Positions 9,128 through 16,942 of a DNA stretch of 64,000 nt are shown in pieces. Numbering within the stretch: position 1 is the stretch's first letter; each line of letters starts with the position of its first letter. Both the position numbers and the translations under genes were made by a program. The stretch comes from Nostoc sp. KVJ20 (GTDB lineage Bacteria > Cyanobacteriota > Cyanobacteriia > Cyanobacteriales > Nostocaceae). The DNA is taken from the NCBI RefSeq assembly GCF_001712795.1, contig NZ_KV757663.1, positions 1-64,000 on the forward strand. Direction: 5' to 3'. The notes under the pieces were generated by a model. It made no database searches. It saw only the letters and a program-made list of their open reading frames with translations, and was not told the origin of the DNA.

Positions 9128-9132
9128 CATGG
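9128..9132. other. Left target-site duplication CATGG
   Basis: The five bases CATGG directly precede the left tip TGTCC of the CAST and are repeated directly after the right tip at 32775-32779. A 5-bp duplication is the hallmark of Tn7-family transposition. Confidence 0.9.
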
Positions 9133-9322
9133 TGTCCATTAAATAATTATTGTCACTTTTAAAGAATTATTGTCCAGTTTTACGATATCTGTATAACAGG
9201 CTCAAAGGCTTACCAAACAAGTCTTTGAGCTATATTTATACTTTTATTATTCTCTAGCCAGTTTTAAAGTAAATGATGTCATTTTTCTGATAAATTTTTA
9301 AAGTAAATGATGTCATTTTTCT
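9133..9322 (+). repeat. CAST left end with TnsB boxes
   Basis: The terminal box TGTCCATTAAATAATTATTG is at 9133. Internal boxes of the form TTTTAAAGAATTATTGTC lie at 9157-9174 and, as TTTTAAAGTAAATGATGTC, at 9262-9280 and 9296-9314. The last two sit in identical 27-bp direct repeats (9262-9288 and 9296-9322), 20-80 bp before the tnsB start, so TnsB binding there could also repress its own promoter. Confidence 0.85.
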
Positions 9323-9341
9323 TGGAAGACGGGTCAAGTGT

Positions 9342-11240
9342 ATGTCTACGCGTTCTTTGAGTCAAGGCGCTAATCTCCCCGGTCATGAGGAAGTTCTTGC
9401 AACGGAGCAGGGTGGAGAGCAGGTAGAGGGAAAGTCTTATCTACTATTTAATGATGATTCGCCAGAGTTTCAGCAAAAAGTCGATGTAATTGATGCCATT
9501 GTGCAAGCACCTGATAAGAATGCTCGCAGAGAGGCGATCGCAGAGGCTGCTAAAGCTCTTGGTAAAAGCACCCGAACTATAAAACGAATGATTGAGAGAG
9601 TTCAAAAAGACGGAGTTGCTACCCTTGCAGTTGGTCGTCAGGATAAAGGGCAGTTTCGTATTTCTGAGCAGTGGTTCAAATTTATCGTAGATACTCATAA
9701 ATGGGGGCAGACAAAGGGTTCGCGGATAAATCATAATCAAATCCACGTACAGTTGATATCTCTAGCATCTAAGGGAGAAGACCTACGCTCTAAAAAGTAT
9801 GTTGAAAAATTCAAACAATATCCAGAGGTATTGGAAGATTTGATAGAGGGAAAGTTTCCCTCTCATGTCACCGTTTATAAAGTTATAAATTTTTATATTG
9901 AGCAAGAAAACAGAATAGTTCGCCATCCAGGTTCACCAAGAGAAGGACAAATTATTCAGACGACTGAAGGAATTTTAGAAATTAGTCATAGCAACCAGAT
10001 TTGGCAGGTTGACCATACCAAGTTAGATATTTTGTTGATTGATGATGAAGACAAAGAAATTATTGGTCGTCCTTACATAACATTGGTGATGGATAGCTAT
10101 TCTGGATGTGTGGTTGGGTTTTATTTGGGATATGAGTCTGCTGGGTCACATGAAGTTGCACTAGCCTTTCGTCATTCAATATTGCCAAAACATTACGAAC
10201 CAGAGTATGAACTTCAAGAAAAATGGGATATTTTCGGTGTTCCAGAATACTTAGTTACAGACCGTGCCAAGGAATTTAAGTCTGCCCATTTGAAGCAAAT
10301 TTCACTACAGTTAGGTTTCCAACGCCGTCTACGTGCTTTTCCCTCCGCAGGCGGTTTGATTGAAACTATATTCGACAAGATTAACAAGGAAGTCTTGTCG
10401 TTTTTTGGCGGTTACACTGGGTCGAGTGTCGAAGAGCGCCCCAAAAATGCAGAAAAAACAGCATGTTTAACACTTGATCAGCTAGAAAAAATATTAGTTA
10501 GATACTTTGTAGACCACTACAATCAGCATGATTATCCTAAAGTAAAACAACTGAAACGTATTGAACGTTGGAAATCAATGTTATTGGTTGAGCCAGAAGT
10601 TTTCGACGAGCGTGAATTAGACATCTGCTTAATGAAAGCTACGTATCGTAATGTTGAGAAGTATGGTTCTGTAAACTTTGGAGGTCTAGTGTACCAGGGA
10701 GATTCTTTAGTAGGGTATGAAGGTCAGAAAATTTCTTTAAGATATGACCAGCGCAATATTTTAACTCTGCTTGCTTATACCCGTCCTAGTAACGCTCAAC
10801 CAGGAGAGTTTATTGGTGTTGTAAAAGCTAGGGATCTAGAAAAAGAGCGGCTTTCTCTTGGGGAATTAAATTGGATTAAGAAGAAGCTTCGGGAGAAAGC
10901 TAAGGAGGTTGATAATTCTTCAATTTTGAATGAACGATTAAAAATAGTTGAAGAGGTAGAAGAAGGACGTAAAAGCCGGAGAAAACGCCAAAGAAAAGCT
11001 CAAGAAAAACATGCACACGAGTCTAATAAATCAAAAGTTCTTGAGATGTTTCCTGAAAATGCAACACTGGAGGAAACAGCAATAACACAAGAAAATTTTC
11101 CGTCTGCCCCTACTACGTCGCAAAACGTAGTAAAGTCCATAAATAAACAGGATATACCTGAAGCTAATCGCACTGCTAAGACCAGACGGCCGAGAGTAGG
11201 GGTACAAGATTGGAACCAATTTGTGAAGGATAACTGGTAA
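9342..11240 (+). CDS. tnsB: TnsB, DDE transposase of the V-K CAST
   Basis: 632 residues. It binds the element ends and carries out strand transfer. An N-terminal HTH region (ALGKSTRTIKRMI near 70-85) precedes the RNase H-fold core. Catalytic residues are visible as Asp224 (WQVDHTK), Asp307 (VTDRAKEF) and Glu341 (GGLIETIF). A beta-barrel and coiled segment follow. The C-terminal tail ends WNQFVKDNW, like the TnsB 'hook' reported to contact TnsC. The ATG at 9342 follows the last TnsB box by 27 bp. The tnsC gene follows after five bases, as one transcript. It appears intact, and its length fits V-K TnsB proteins. Confidence 0.95.
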   Translation: MSTRSLSQGANLPGHEEVLATEQGGEQVEGKSYLLFNDDSPEFQQKVDVIDAIVQAPDKNARREAIAEAAKALGKSTRTIKRMIERVQKDGVATLAVGRQDKGQFRISEQWFKFIVDTHKWGQTKGSRINHNQIHVQLISLASKGEDLRSKKYVEKFKQYPEVLEDLIEGKFPSHVTVYKVINFYIEQENRIVRHPGSPREGQIIQTTEGILEISHSNQIWQVDHTKLDILLIDDEDKEIIGRPYITLVMDSYSGCVVGFYLGYESAGSHEVALAFRHSILPKHYEPEYELQEKWDIFGVPEYLVTDRAKEFKSAHLKQISLQLGFQRRLRAFPSAGGLIETIFDKINKEVLSFFGGYTGSSVEERPKNAEKTACLTLDQLEKILVRYFVDHYNQHDYPKVKQLKRIERWKSMLLVEPEVFDERELDICLMKATYRNVEKYGSVNFGGLVYQGDSLVGYEGQKISLRYDQRNILTLLAYTRPSNAQPGEFIGVVKARDLEKERLSLGELNWIKKKLREKAKEVDNSSILNERLKIVEEVEEGRKSRRKRQRKAQEKHAHESNKSKVLEMFPENATLEETAITQENFPSAPTTSQNVVKSINKQDIPEANRTAKTRRPRVGVQDWNQFVKDNW

Positions 11241-11245
11241 GTCAA

Positions 11246-12166
11246 ATGTCAGAGACTAACTTAGCCCATGTACAACCAAAACTTCAGAAGCAGTTTGATG
11301 CTAGTTTACAGTCTGCTGAAGAACTGCGTCGCTTACCAGAGATCCAGGCTGAGGTTGAACGAATTGGTAAAGCTGACACTTACCTACCATTAGACCGCGA
11401 TACAGAATTATTTGACTGGCTTGATGACCAGCGTGATGCAAAACTCTGTGGTTACGTTACATCTGCTACAGGTTCTGGTTTGCTAAAAGCTTGCCAACTC
11501 TATAGGATGCAATATGTAAAACGGCGAGGGACATTGTTAGAAATTCCGGCGACTGTTATTTATGCCGAAATTGATCAGCATGGTGGCCCAACAGATTTGT
11601 ATTACTCAATTTTGGAAGAAGTCGGTCATCCGCTTACTAATGTCGGAGCGCTGCGAGATTTACGAGCGCGGGCATGGGGAACTCTCAAAGCTTATGGTGT
11701 CAAAATACTAATAGTTGGTAATGCAGATTACCTAACTTTGGAAGGATTTAACGAATTAGTTGATATTTTTACGAAACGGCGAATCCCTATTATCTTGGTT
11801 GGAACTTACTATTTAAGCGAAAATATTCTCGAACGAAAAAGTCTTCCATACGTGCGTGTTCATGACTCATTTTTAGAGCCATACGAGTTTCCCAATTTAA
11901 CTGAAGAAGATATTATTGAAGTTGTGGACGATTGGGAGCAAAAATTTCTTACTCAAGATGGTCGATTAAATCTCACACAAATGGAAAGTGTTATTTCTTA
12001 TTTAAAACTCAAATCTGGGGGACTGATTGAGCCTCTGTATGATTTACTTCGTAAAATTGCAATTCTAAAACTAGATGAGCCATCTTTTGAATTGAGCCAA
12101 GATAATCTGACTAGAAAGTTTGGTAGGCGCAAGGAACCAAAAGTTAAGTTTCAAAGGAAAGGTTAA
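11246..12166 (+). CDS. tnsC: TnsC, AAA+ regulator with degenerate ATPase motifs
   Basis: 306 residues, homologous over its length to V-K TnsC, which forms ATP-bound filaments on DNA and links Cas12k/TniQ to TnsB. The P-loop position reads TSATGSGLL (72-80) where the Scytonema protein, as I recall it, has GESRTGKT: both the Lys and the Thr/Ser are gone. The Walker B position reads ILIVGNADYL (Gly158-Asn159) in place of hhhhDE. The sensor-1-like strand PIILVGTYYL is kept. The frame is open and collinear, so these are substitutions rather than a frameshift. It is five bases downstream of tnsB. Either this TnsC works without ordinary ATP binding, or the element has decayed since insertion. Confidence 0.9.
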   Translation: MSETNLAHVQPKLQKQFDASLQSAEELRRLPEIQAEVERIGKADTYLPLDRDTELFDWLDDQRDAKLCGYVTSATGSGLLKACQLYRMQYVKRRGTLLEIPATVIYAEIDQHGGPTDLYYSILEEVGHPLTNVGALRDLRARAWGTLKAYGVKILIVGNADYLTLEGFNELVDIFTKRRIPIILVGTYYLSENILERKSLPYVRVHDSFLEPYEFPNLTEEDIIEVVDDWEQKFLTQDGRLNLTQMESVISYLKLKSGGLIEPLYDLLRKIAILKLDEPSFELSQDNLTRKFGRRKEPKVKFQRKG

Positions 12167-12292
12167 AATTTTTCCTTGGTATAACTTTAGAGCTATTGGG
12201 AGTTGAGCGAAAATAATTTCACCTTTACTTCTAAAAAAGTTGTTGGGCAAGTTCTCGGCGAAGAAATGTCGCAGGATTATGCACTTAATCTC

Positions 12293-13606
12293 TTAATCGA
12301 TACTTTTGCTGCCAACAAAACTTAGTGTTTGCTCAATTGATTTCAGCGCTGATTGAATATCTGTACTCAGTGCATCTGCCTCCGCTTTAATCACAGTCAC
12401 ACCCTTACCAATTTCCGTCAGAGATTTTTTGATAGTTCTGATTCGTCCCAAAGCTGTGCGGATCTGCTGAATTTGTTGTTCAACAGCAGTCACATCCAGT
12501 TCTGATTCAAAGCTACGCAATTTATTTAACCTTTGCTGGATCACCAAAAAGCGGATAGCAATAATTAAAAATGGATGGGTTGTGGCAATCCAATAACCTG
12601 ACTCAGAAACTCCCTCTGCCCAATCACCGATTTCCTGCGCCAATCCCTCGCGGGAATAACTTAAAAAAATTGCCGAGTTTGCAGAACGCCGCAACATTGC
12701 TGACTGTAAATGTTGAGTGATTGCTTGGCGACCAAAAGGTTTTGAAGGTCGGCTTCTAACTTCAATCACTATTGACAGTTCAATTACAGCTAACGATTTA
12801 CTGGTGAACTTTAGGAGAATATCGCCAGTATCCCCATCACGACCAATATGCTCCACCTCAACTCCACTCAATTTTGACCAATTTCGCAGTTCGACAACAA
12901 CTGATTCTTCATAGTTGATGCCTTTTGCAGTTGTCTGCTCAAGTACTTGTTGTGTCACCTGTTGATCTCGAATTTCTCTGGTCAGTTTTTCCACTTGTTC
13001 GGTTAATGGTTTTACAGACTCAGAAACCACATCTTTAACTGCCGTAGCTAGAGTACCATTTTCCTTAGTGGCATTTATTAATGCTGCTTTAAATGCGCCT
13101 TGAATGGAATCAGAGCGTTTAGCATCTAAGAGTTGACGTAATGAAGAGAGAAAGCGGCCAACAACAGAAGTTTCTCTGGCAGGGTCAATTTCGAGTGTAA
13201 GCAAAGTGCTAACGTTATTGAGTTTTTCAGTGAGGATGGCTGAAGTCAGATTAATTTGATTTTGCAGTGGAGCTAATAATTGGCCATTATCTGTCCCTAC
13301 TTGATTTATTAATTCCTGCTGGAAAGACTCTGCAATTACCTTGACTGCCTGCTGAAACTCCACCAACAAGGATTCCATCTGCTGCTTGATTAATTCGTTG
13401 CCATGACGAGTTTGAGCAGTTTGCAAGCAAAGAAATCCTAACTCAAAAGCATCCCGGCAAATATCCTCGTATTCTGACTGGGGAAATTGTTGTAAGTAGC
13501 TGATGGCATTTTTGAGAGGGATTGCCATGCGATGAATCAGGACATGGCTTTGAGTCAGTTCAATACTGGAGGGCAGGTAATAGGAATCATTGGTGGAGCG
13601 GTTCAT
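12293..13606 (-). CDS. Coiled-coil protein with a possible restriction-endonuclease fold
   Basis: 437 residues, with long helical and coiled-coil stretches at ~90-215 and ~355-430. Between them (~225-345) is a compact alpha/beta domain beginning KGINYEESVVVELRNW, then GDTGDILLKF and LSIVIEVRSRPSKPFG. This recalls the E...D...ExK layout of RmuC-like or PD-(D/E)XK domains, although Arg sits where Lys is expected (EVR). It is cargo in inverted orientation between tnsC and tniQ. No named family is recognised. A DNA-acting defence role is inferred from position only. Confidence 0.6.
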   Translation of the reverse strand: MNRSTNDSYYLPSSIELTQSHVLIHRMAIPLKNAISYLQQFPQSEYEDICRDAFELGFLCLQTAQTRHGNELIKQQMESLLVEFQQAVKVIAESFQQELINQVGTDNGQLLAPLQNQINLTSAILTEKLNNVSTLLTLEIDPARETSVVGRFLSSLRQLLDAKRSDSIQGAFKAALINATKENGTLATAVKDVVSESVKPLTEQVEKLTREIRDQQVTQQVLEQTTAKGINYEESVVVELRNWSKLSGVEVEHIGRDGDTGDILLKFTSKSLAVIELSIVIEVRSRPSKPFGRQAITQHLQSAMLRRSANSAIFLSYSREGLAQEIGDWAEGVSESGYWIATTHPFLIIAIRFLVIQQRLNKLRSFESELDVTAVEQQIQQIRTALGRIRTIKKSLTEIGKGVTVIKAEADALSTDIQSALKSIEQTLSFVGSKSID

Positions 13607-13711
13607 GGAGCAGTGGGTAGGCTGGTGACGATAAATTGCACCCTACTACCTATTTTTTATGTCAGTCAAGGTGATGAAGAAAAGTTTTGTCAATTTGCAA
13701 AAACTGAAGGA

Positions 13712-13996
13712 TTAATTCGGGTGTTGAGGATTATGCCACTGTTCTAACAGAGGGTTAATTACTTCGGCGTTGGCGAAAAGAAAATCAGCTACAGCCATAA
13801 TTCTCTGGTAAGGTAATCCAGCTTCTCGGCGGCTGGCTTGTCCACCTAACCAGTGATAAGCCGTAGATTTAGAGATGGCACAGATTTTTGCTAATTCTTC
13901 GTAACCCAATCCCCAACGATAGCTAAAATCTTGGGGGGACAGAAACATTTGGTTGTGCAATTCTAGCAAGTGCTGATGTTGTTGAGCTTCAGACAT
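13712..13996 (-). CDS. Small HTH protein
   Basis: 94 residues from the ATG at 13996. A helix-turn-helix is visible in LGYEELAKICAISKSTAYHW. The frame can be extended upstream to 14098, but the ATG at 13996 overlaps the stop of the preceding gene by eight bases (ATGTCTGA), the usual sign of translational coupling, and the HTH lies downstream of it. It probably binds DNA and may regulate cargo genes. The family name is not recognised. Confidence 0.7.
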   Translation of the reverse strand: MSEAQQHQHLLELHNQMFLSPQDFSYRWGLGYEELAKICAISKSTAYHWLGGQASRREAGLPYQRIMAVADFLFANAEVINPLLEQWHNPQHPN

Positions 13997-14300
13997 GATT
14001 GCCCTGAAGCCTTTCCAAGAATGAGTTATCCAAGGGTTCAATATCTTCCTCGAAAGCGAAGTCGCAGATGCAAATTTCACGAGAAGGACTACGCTCATCT
14101 AAAAGAACCAAATAATGTAAGCCAGTGGCAATGCAACTGGCTTGTTGGGTGTACATTACTCCGATGACGCGACCAAAGTCACCGTTGGGTACTTGAAACC
14201 AGCGCACCCATTCACCGAGATGAAATCTCTGCCGGGGTAATTCGCTGGGAATTACTTCTGGTAAGCCTACTGGCGGTATTTGGCGGAGAATATCACGCAT
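13989..14300 (-). CDS. Conserved hypothetical protein paired with the HTH gene
   Basis: 103 residues with an SH3-barrel-like look (FHLGEWVRWFQ, FGRVIGVMYT, LHYLVLLD) followed by an acidic tail. It is the upstream member of a two-gene unit whose stop overlaps the start of the HTH gene by eight bases. I know such pairs from cyanobacterial genomes only as uncharacterised proteins. The function is unknown. Confidence 0.65.
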   Translation of the reverse strand: MRDILRQIPPVGLPEVIPSELPRQRFHLGEWVRWFQVPNGDFGRVIGVMYTQQASCIATGLHYLVLLDERSPSREICICDFAFEEDIEPLDNSFLERLQGNHV

Positions 14301-14394
14301 AGAGGCTTTCCCATATTTTAAAAGCTATAAGCATTCTTCAAGTTACTGCAAGCATTAAATTAGTGTTTTTCAATATTCTTACTTTAGCAGACAA

Positions 14395-14409
14395 ACATTG
14401 CCACACATT
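14395..14409 (+). promoter_or_regulatory. Shared operator-like box ACATTGCCACACATT, copy A
   Basis: The 15-mer is identical to the reverse complement of 29281-29295, the site upstream of the intact Arc-type regulator and cas12k. Here it lies 83 bp before the start of the decayed regulator copy. Surrounding bases are also related. It is probably a binding site for the regulator or part of its promoter. Confidence 0.55.
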
Positions 14410-14491
14410 AAAAAACATTGCTAAACCTTTTTGAGTTTTTAAAGAAGGTTGCAGCGATATGATGATCTGGCGGTAAATATTTCTAAAGTTG

Positions 14492-14590
14492 ATGAGCCAA
14501 AGCGATCGCGGACAAACTTCGATATAATCTTTCCCCAAAGATATCCACGAGGCTTTGGTGAGATGGGCGAGACAAAATTCCTAAAATTGC
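14492..14590 (+). pseudogene. Decayed second copy of the CAST Arc-type regulator
   Basis: The sequence from ATG 14492 reads MSQSDRGQTSI and then a TAA stop. Past a small insertion the matching frame resumes as FPKDIHEALVRWA. The intact gene at 29041-29208 reads MSQSDRVQTSIYFPKDIHEALVRWAEEE. The flanking 100 bp upstream (ATGATG.CTGGC, ACATTGCCACACATT) are also conserved between the two loci, so the whole promoter-gene unit was duplicated and one copy has decayed. It lies 190 bp before tniQ in the same orientation. Confidence 0.75.
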
Positions 14591-14607
14591 TGATCGAACT
14601 CTTTCAT

Positions 14608-14657
14608 AGTATTATTCGGTTAACCGAATCTAATTGTTCGGTTAACCGAATAATACT
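14608..14657. promoter_or_regulatory. 50-bp perfect palindrome with two TTCGGTTAACCGAA cores
   Basis: The two 21-bp arms (AGTATTATTCGGTTAACCGAA and its exact reverse complement) are separated by 8 bp. Each arm ends in the self-complementary 14-mer TTCGGTTAACCGAA. It ends 121 bp upstream of tniQ. There is no U-tract, so an operator for a dimeric or tetrameric repressor is more likely than a terminator, but a structural role is possible. Confidence 0.6.
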
Positions 14658-14778
14658 CTCAGCATCCAGGATTTCAACCAGCTTGCTGCCAAGATAACTG
14701 ACTGGATTGCTATGGCAGTTGTTAAATAGTTTTATTTCCCTAGTCTATGGCAAGCCGTTTAGGTATTGAAATGTAGTT

Positions 14779-15291
14779 ATGGAGCCAGAAGCTGTTCAAC
14801 ATCCGCCTTGGTATGTAGAACCCAATGAAGGGGAGAGTATTAGTCATTATTTTGGGCGATTTAGGCGACACGAAGCAGTTTGCGTCTCATCTCCTGGAAC
14901 TTTAAGTAAAGCCGCAGGAATTGGCCCAGTACTAGCACGGTGGGAGAAATTTCGGTTTAATCCATTTCCCATTCAAAAGGAATTAGAAGCAATTGCTAAA
15001 TTAATTGGTTTAGATGTAGACCGAATTGCTCAAATGCTGCCGCCCAAGGGTGAAAAAATGAAAATGGAGCCAATACGCTTGTGTGCTGCGTGTTATGCAG
15101 AGCAACCATATCATCGATTGGAGTGGCAGTTTCAATCAACGGTGGGGTGCGAACGCCACAAGTTACGTCTACTTTCAGAATGTCCCTTTTGCAAAGAGCG
15201 TTTTGCTATTCCTGCTTTGTGGGAAAAGGGAGAATGCAAAAAATGTCATGCGCTTTTTAGAAGTATGGCAAAGCGACAGAAAGCTTATTAA
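14779..15291 (+). CDS. tniQ: TniQ, small V-K type
   Basis: 170 residues, close to the ~167 I recall for the Scytonema V-K TniQ. It bridges the Cas12k-guide complex to TnsC. The N-terminal HTH-containing part (GESISHYFGRFRR, GIGPVLARWEKF) is followed by MEPIRLCAACYAE, then CERHKLRLLSECPFC and CKKCHALF, which supply the zinc-binding Cys/His sets. In most V-K elements tniQ directly follows tnsC. Here 2.6 kb of mostly opposite-strand cargo, a decayed regulator copy and a large palindrome intervene, so it must have its own promoter. Confidence 0.95.
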   Translation: MEPEAVQHPPWYVEPNEGESISHYFGRFRRHEAVCVSSPGTLSKAAGIGPVLARWEKFRFNPFPIQKELEAIAKLIGLDVDRIAQMLPPKGEKMKMEPIRLCAACYAEQPYHRLEWQFQSTVGCERHKLRLLSECPFCKERFAIPALWEKGECKKCHALFRSMAKRQKAY

Positions 15292-15295
15292 GTAA

Positions 15296-15743
15296 TACTT
15301 CCATTTGATTTTTTATTGCTTTACCCAGGCGTTTCAGAGCTTGCCATTACCTATCATTTGGATCAAAAACCCGATTTACGCCTGCTAACCAAATTTTGAT
15401 GCAAGATATATCTTATAGTACAAATATTCTATATACTAAAAGTTAAACGAGTTCTGAGTGTGTTTACATAAGTTCAACTTGAGCAAAAAATATTAGTACA
15501 TTATTGAATTTTGAAGATTGCTAGCATAGTTTTTTGAAATATGCGACTATGGCCAGTAAGTGACCATGAATTACAGTCAGCCATGTATCAAGCTAATATA
15601 CTAACTTCTTTATGTGTCACAGTACTTTGAGTAATGACAACTAACATAGGTTAGATTTTGATTCTAATATATAAAAAAAGTTGTACGAGATAAACAAATG
15701 GGCTTTGGCTAGTAAGTTAACTTAGTCGAGGTGAGTAAACGAT
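15296..15743. other. AT-rich gap before the ABC-3C genes
   Basis: About 450 bp with no gene on either strand. The only structured site is the perfect 12-bp palindrome TAAGTTAACTTA at 15713-15724, about 20 bp before the first ABC-3C start, in a likely operator position. No terminator is evident after tniQ. Confidence 0.5.
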
Positions 15744-16931
15744 ATGAGTACAGGGTTTTCAGCAGGTTCACAAGCGCTTGGATATATGTTCCAAGCACGC
15801 TATGCCCTGTATTTAATTTTAACTAATAAAGAAGAATTAGAGCTTGCGGTTGAGAGTTTAGACGATATCACATTTTTTGAGGACGAAAATAATCCTACAG
15901 AATTGTTGCAGTTGAAGCATCATACGACTCAAGCTTCTTTAACAGACAGTAGCACTGACCTTTGGAAAACTCTTCGTGTCTGGAGTACCCAACTGCAAGA
16001 AAACAAAATTTCTTTACCTGATACGTTGCTAACTTTAGTAACTACGGCTGAAGCTCCTGCAAACTCTGCTGCGTTTTTATTGCGTCCTATTAAAGCTAGA
16101 AACACTAAACTTGCTCTCCAAAAACTTCTTGAGGTTGCCAATAAATCAAATAACCAAGCTCTAACTAAGTCTTTTGAAGCATTTAAAGCTTTAGATCACA
16201 CACAAAAACAACTCCTAATTGACTCTATACAAATTATTGATGGTTCTCCAGATATTATTGACATAACACCGAAAATTAAAGAAAAGTTGGTTGCAGTTAG
16301 GAGAGAACATCGAGATGGTGTTTATGAACGGCTAGAAGGCTGGTGGTTTGCGAAAGTTGTAAAGCATCTTCGTGACGATTCCATTAATTTTATATCCGGT
16401 TTTGAAGTACGGGATAAAATATGCGAGATTAACGATCAATTTAAACCTGATGCCTTGCCAATTGACTTTTTTGATTTAGAAATTCCTGAGCAACCTGATA
16501 TTTCACAAGACAATAGACGTTTTGTTGCTCAGTTAAACGAAATTGCTGTTCATAACAAGCGAATTGAAAAAGCCATACTAGATTACTACAAAGCATTCGA
16601 GCAACGTTCTCGCTGGGCGCGTGAAGAACTTCTGTTTGGAGGCGAAATTGAAAAATACGAGAAAAGATTAATAGATGAATGGGAGCGTTATATGCTTGCG
16701 CTCCAAGATGAGATGTCAGACTGTGATGATAATGAGCTTGATTATAAGAAATTTGGTAGAAAAGTATTTAATTGGATGGAGCAAGAGGCTGACATTCGTA
16801 TTCGTCCTCAAGTTACAGAACCATACGTAATGCGTGGAAGCTACCACATACTCGCAGACCAAAAACTACCCCGTATACACTGGCATCCAAAATTTTTAGA
16901 GAGACTAACTCAATTATTAGCTACTACGTAG
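15744..16931 (+). CDS. ABC-3C system effector with nuclease-like N-terminus
   Basis: 395 residues. The N-terminal ~130 residues (GSQALGYMFQARYAL, LDDITFF, PTELLQLKHH, SSTDLWKTLRVW) match the restriction-endonuclease-fold domain often annotated as a dsDNA nuclease or DUF4297-like domain. Its Q-L-K motif stands in the ExK place. The rest is helical and ends RIHWHPKFLERL, as in ABC-three-component partner proteins. It is the first gene of a three-gene operon with a middle component and a DUF3732 ATPase. SD GAGGTG precedes ATG 15744. The system is predicted to guard against phage or plasmids, with this gene probably the toxic nuclease. The activity is inferred. Confidence 0.8.
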   Translation: MSTGFSAGSQALGYMFQARYALYLILTNKEELELAVESLDDITFFEDENNPTELLQLKHHTTQASLTDSSTDLWKTLRVWSTQLQENKISLPDTLLTLVTTAEAPANSAAFLLRPIKARNTKLALQKLLEVANKSNNQALTKSFEAFKALDHTQKQLLIDSIQIIDGSPDIIDITPKIKEKLVAVRREHRDGVYERLEGWWFAKVVKHLRDDSINFISGFEVRDKICEINDQFKPDALPIDFFDLEIPEQPDISQDNRRFVAQLNEIAVHNKRIEKAILDYYKAFEQRSRWAREELLFGGEIEKYEKRLIDEWERYMLALQDEMSDCDDNELDYKKFGRKVFNWMEQEADIRIRPQVTEPYVMRGSYHILADQKLPRIHWHPKFLERLTQLLATT

Positions 16932-16942
16932 GAGAGAAGTTT

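Noticed and set aside
11246..12166. Possible frameshift explaining the missing TnsC motifs
   Set aside because: Residues on both sides of each motif align in the same frame, so substitutions, not a frameshift, changed the motifs.
13532..13747. Plus-strand frame of 71 residues
   Set aside because: It is antisense to the start of the coiled-coil cargo gene and to the gap after it, with no ribosome-binding site or family signature.
14449..14697. Open frame of 82 residues on the plus strand upstream of tniQ
   Set aside because: It reads the decayed regulator copy in the wrong frame and runs through the palindrome; the correct frame shows the regulator start followed by a stop.
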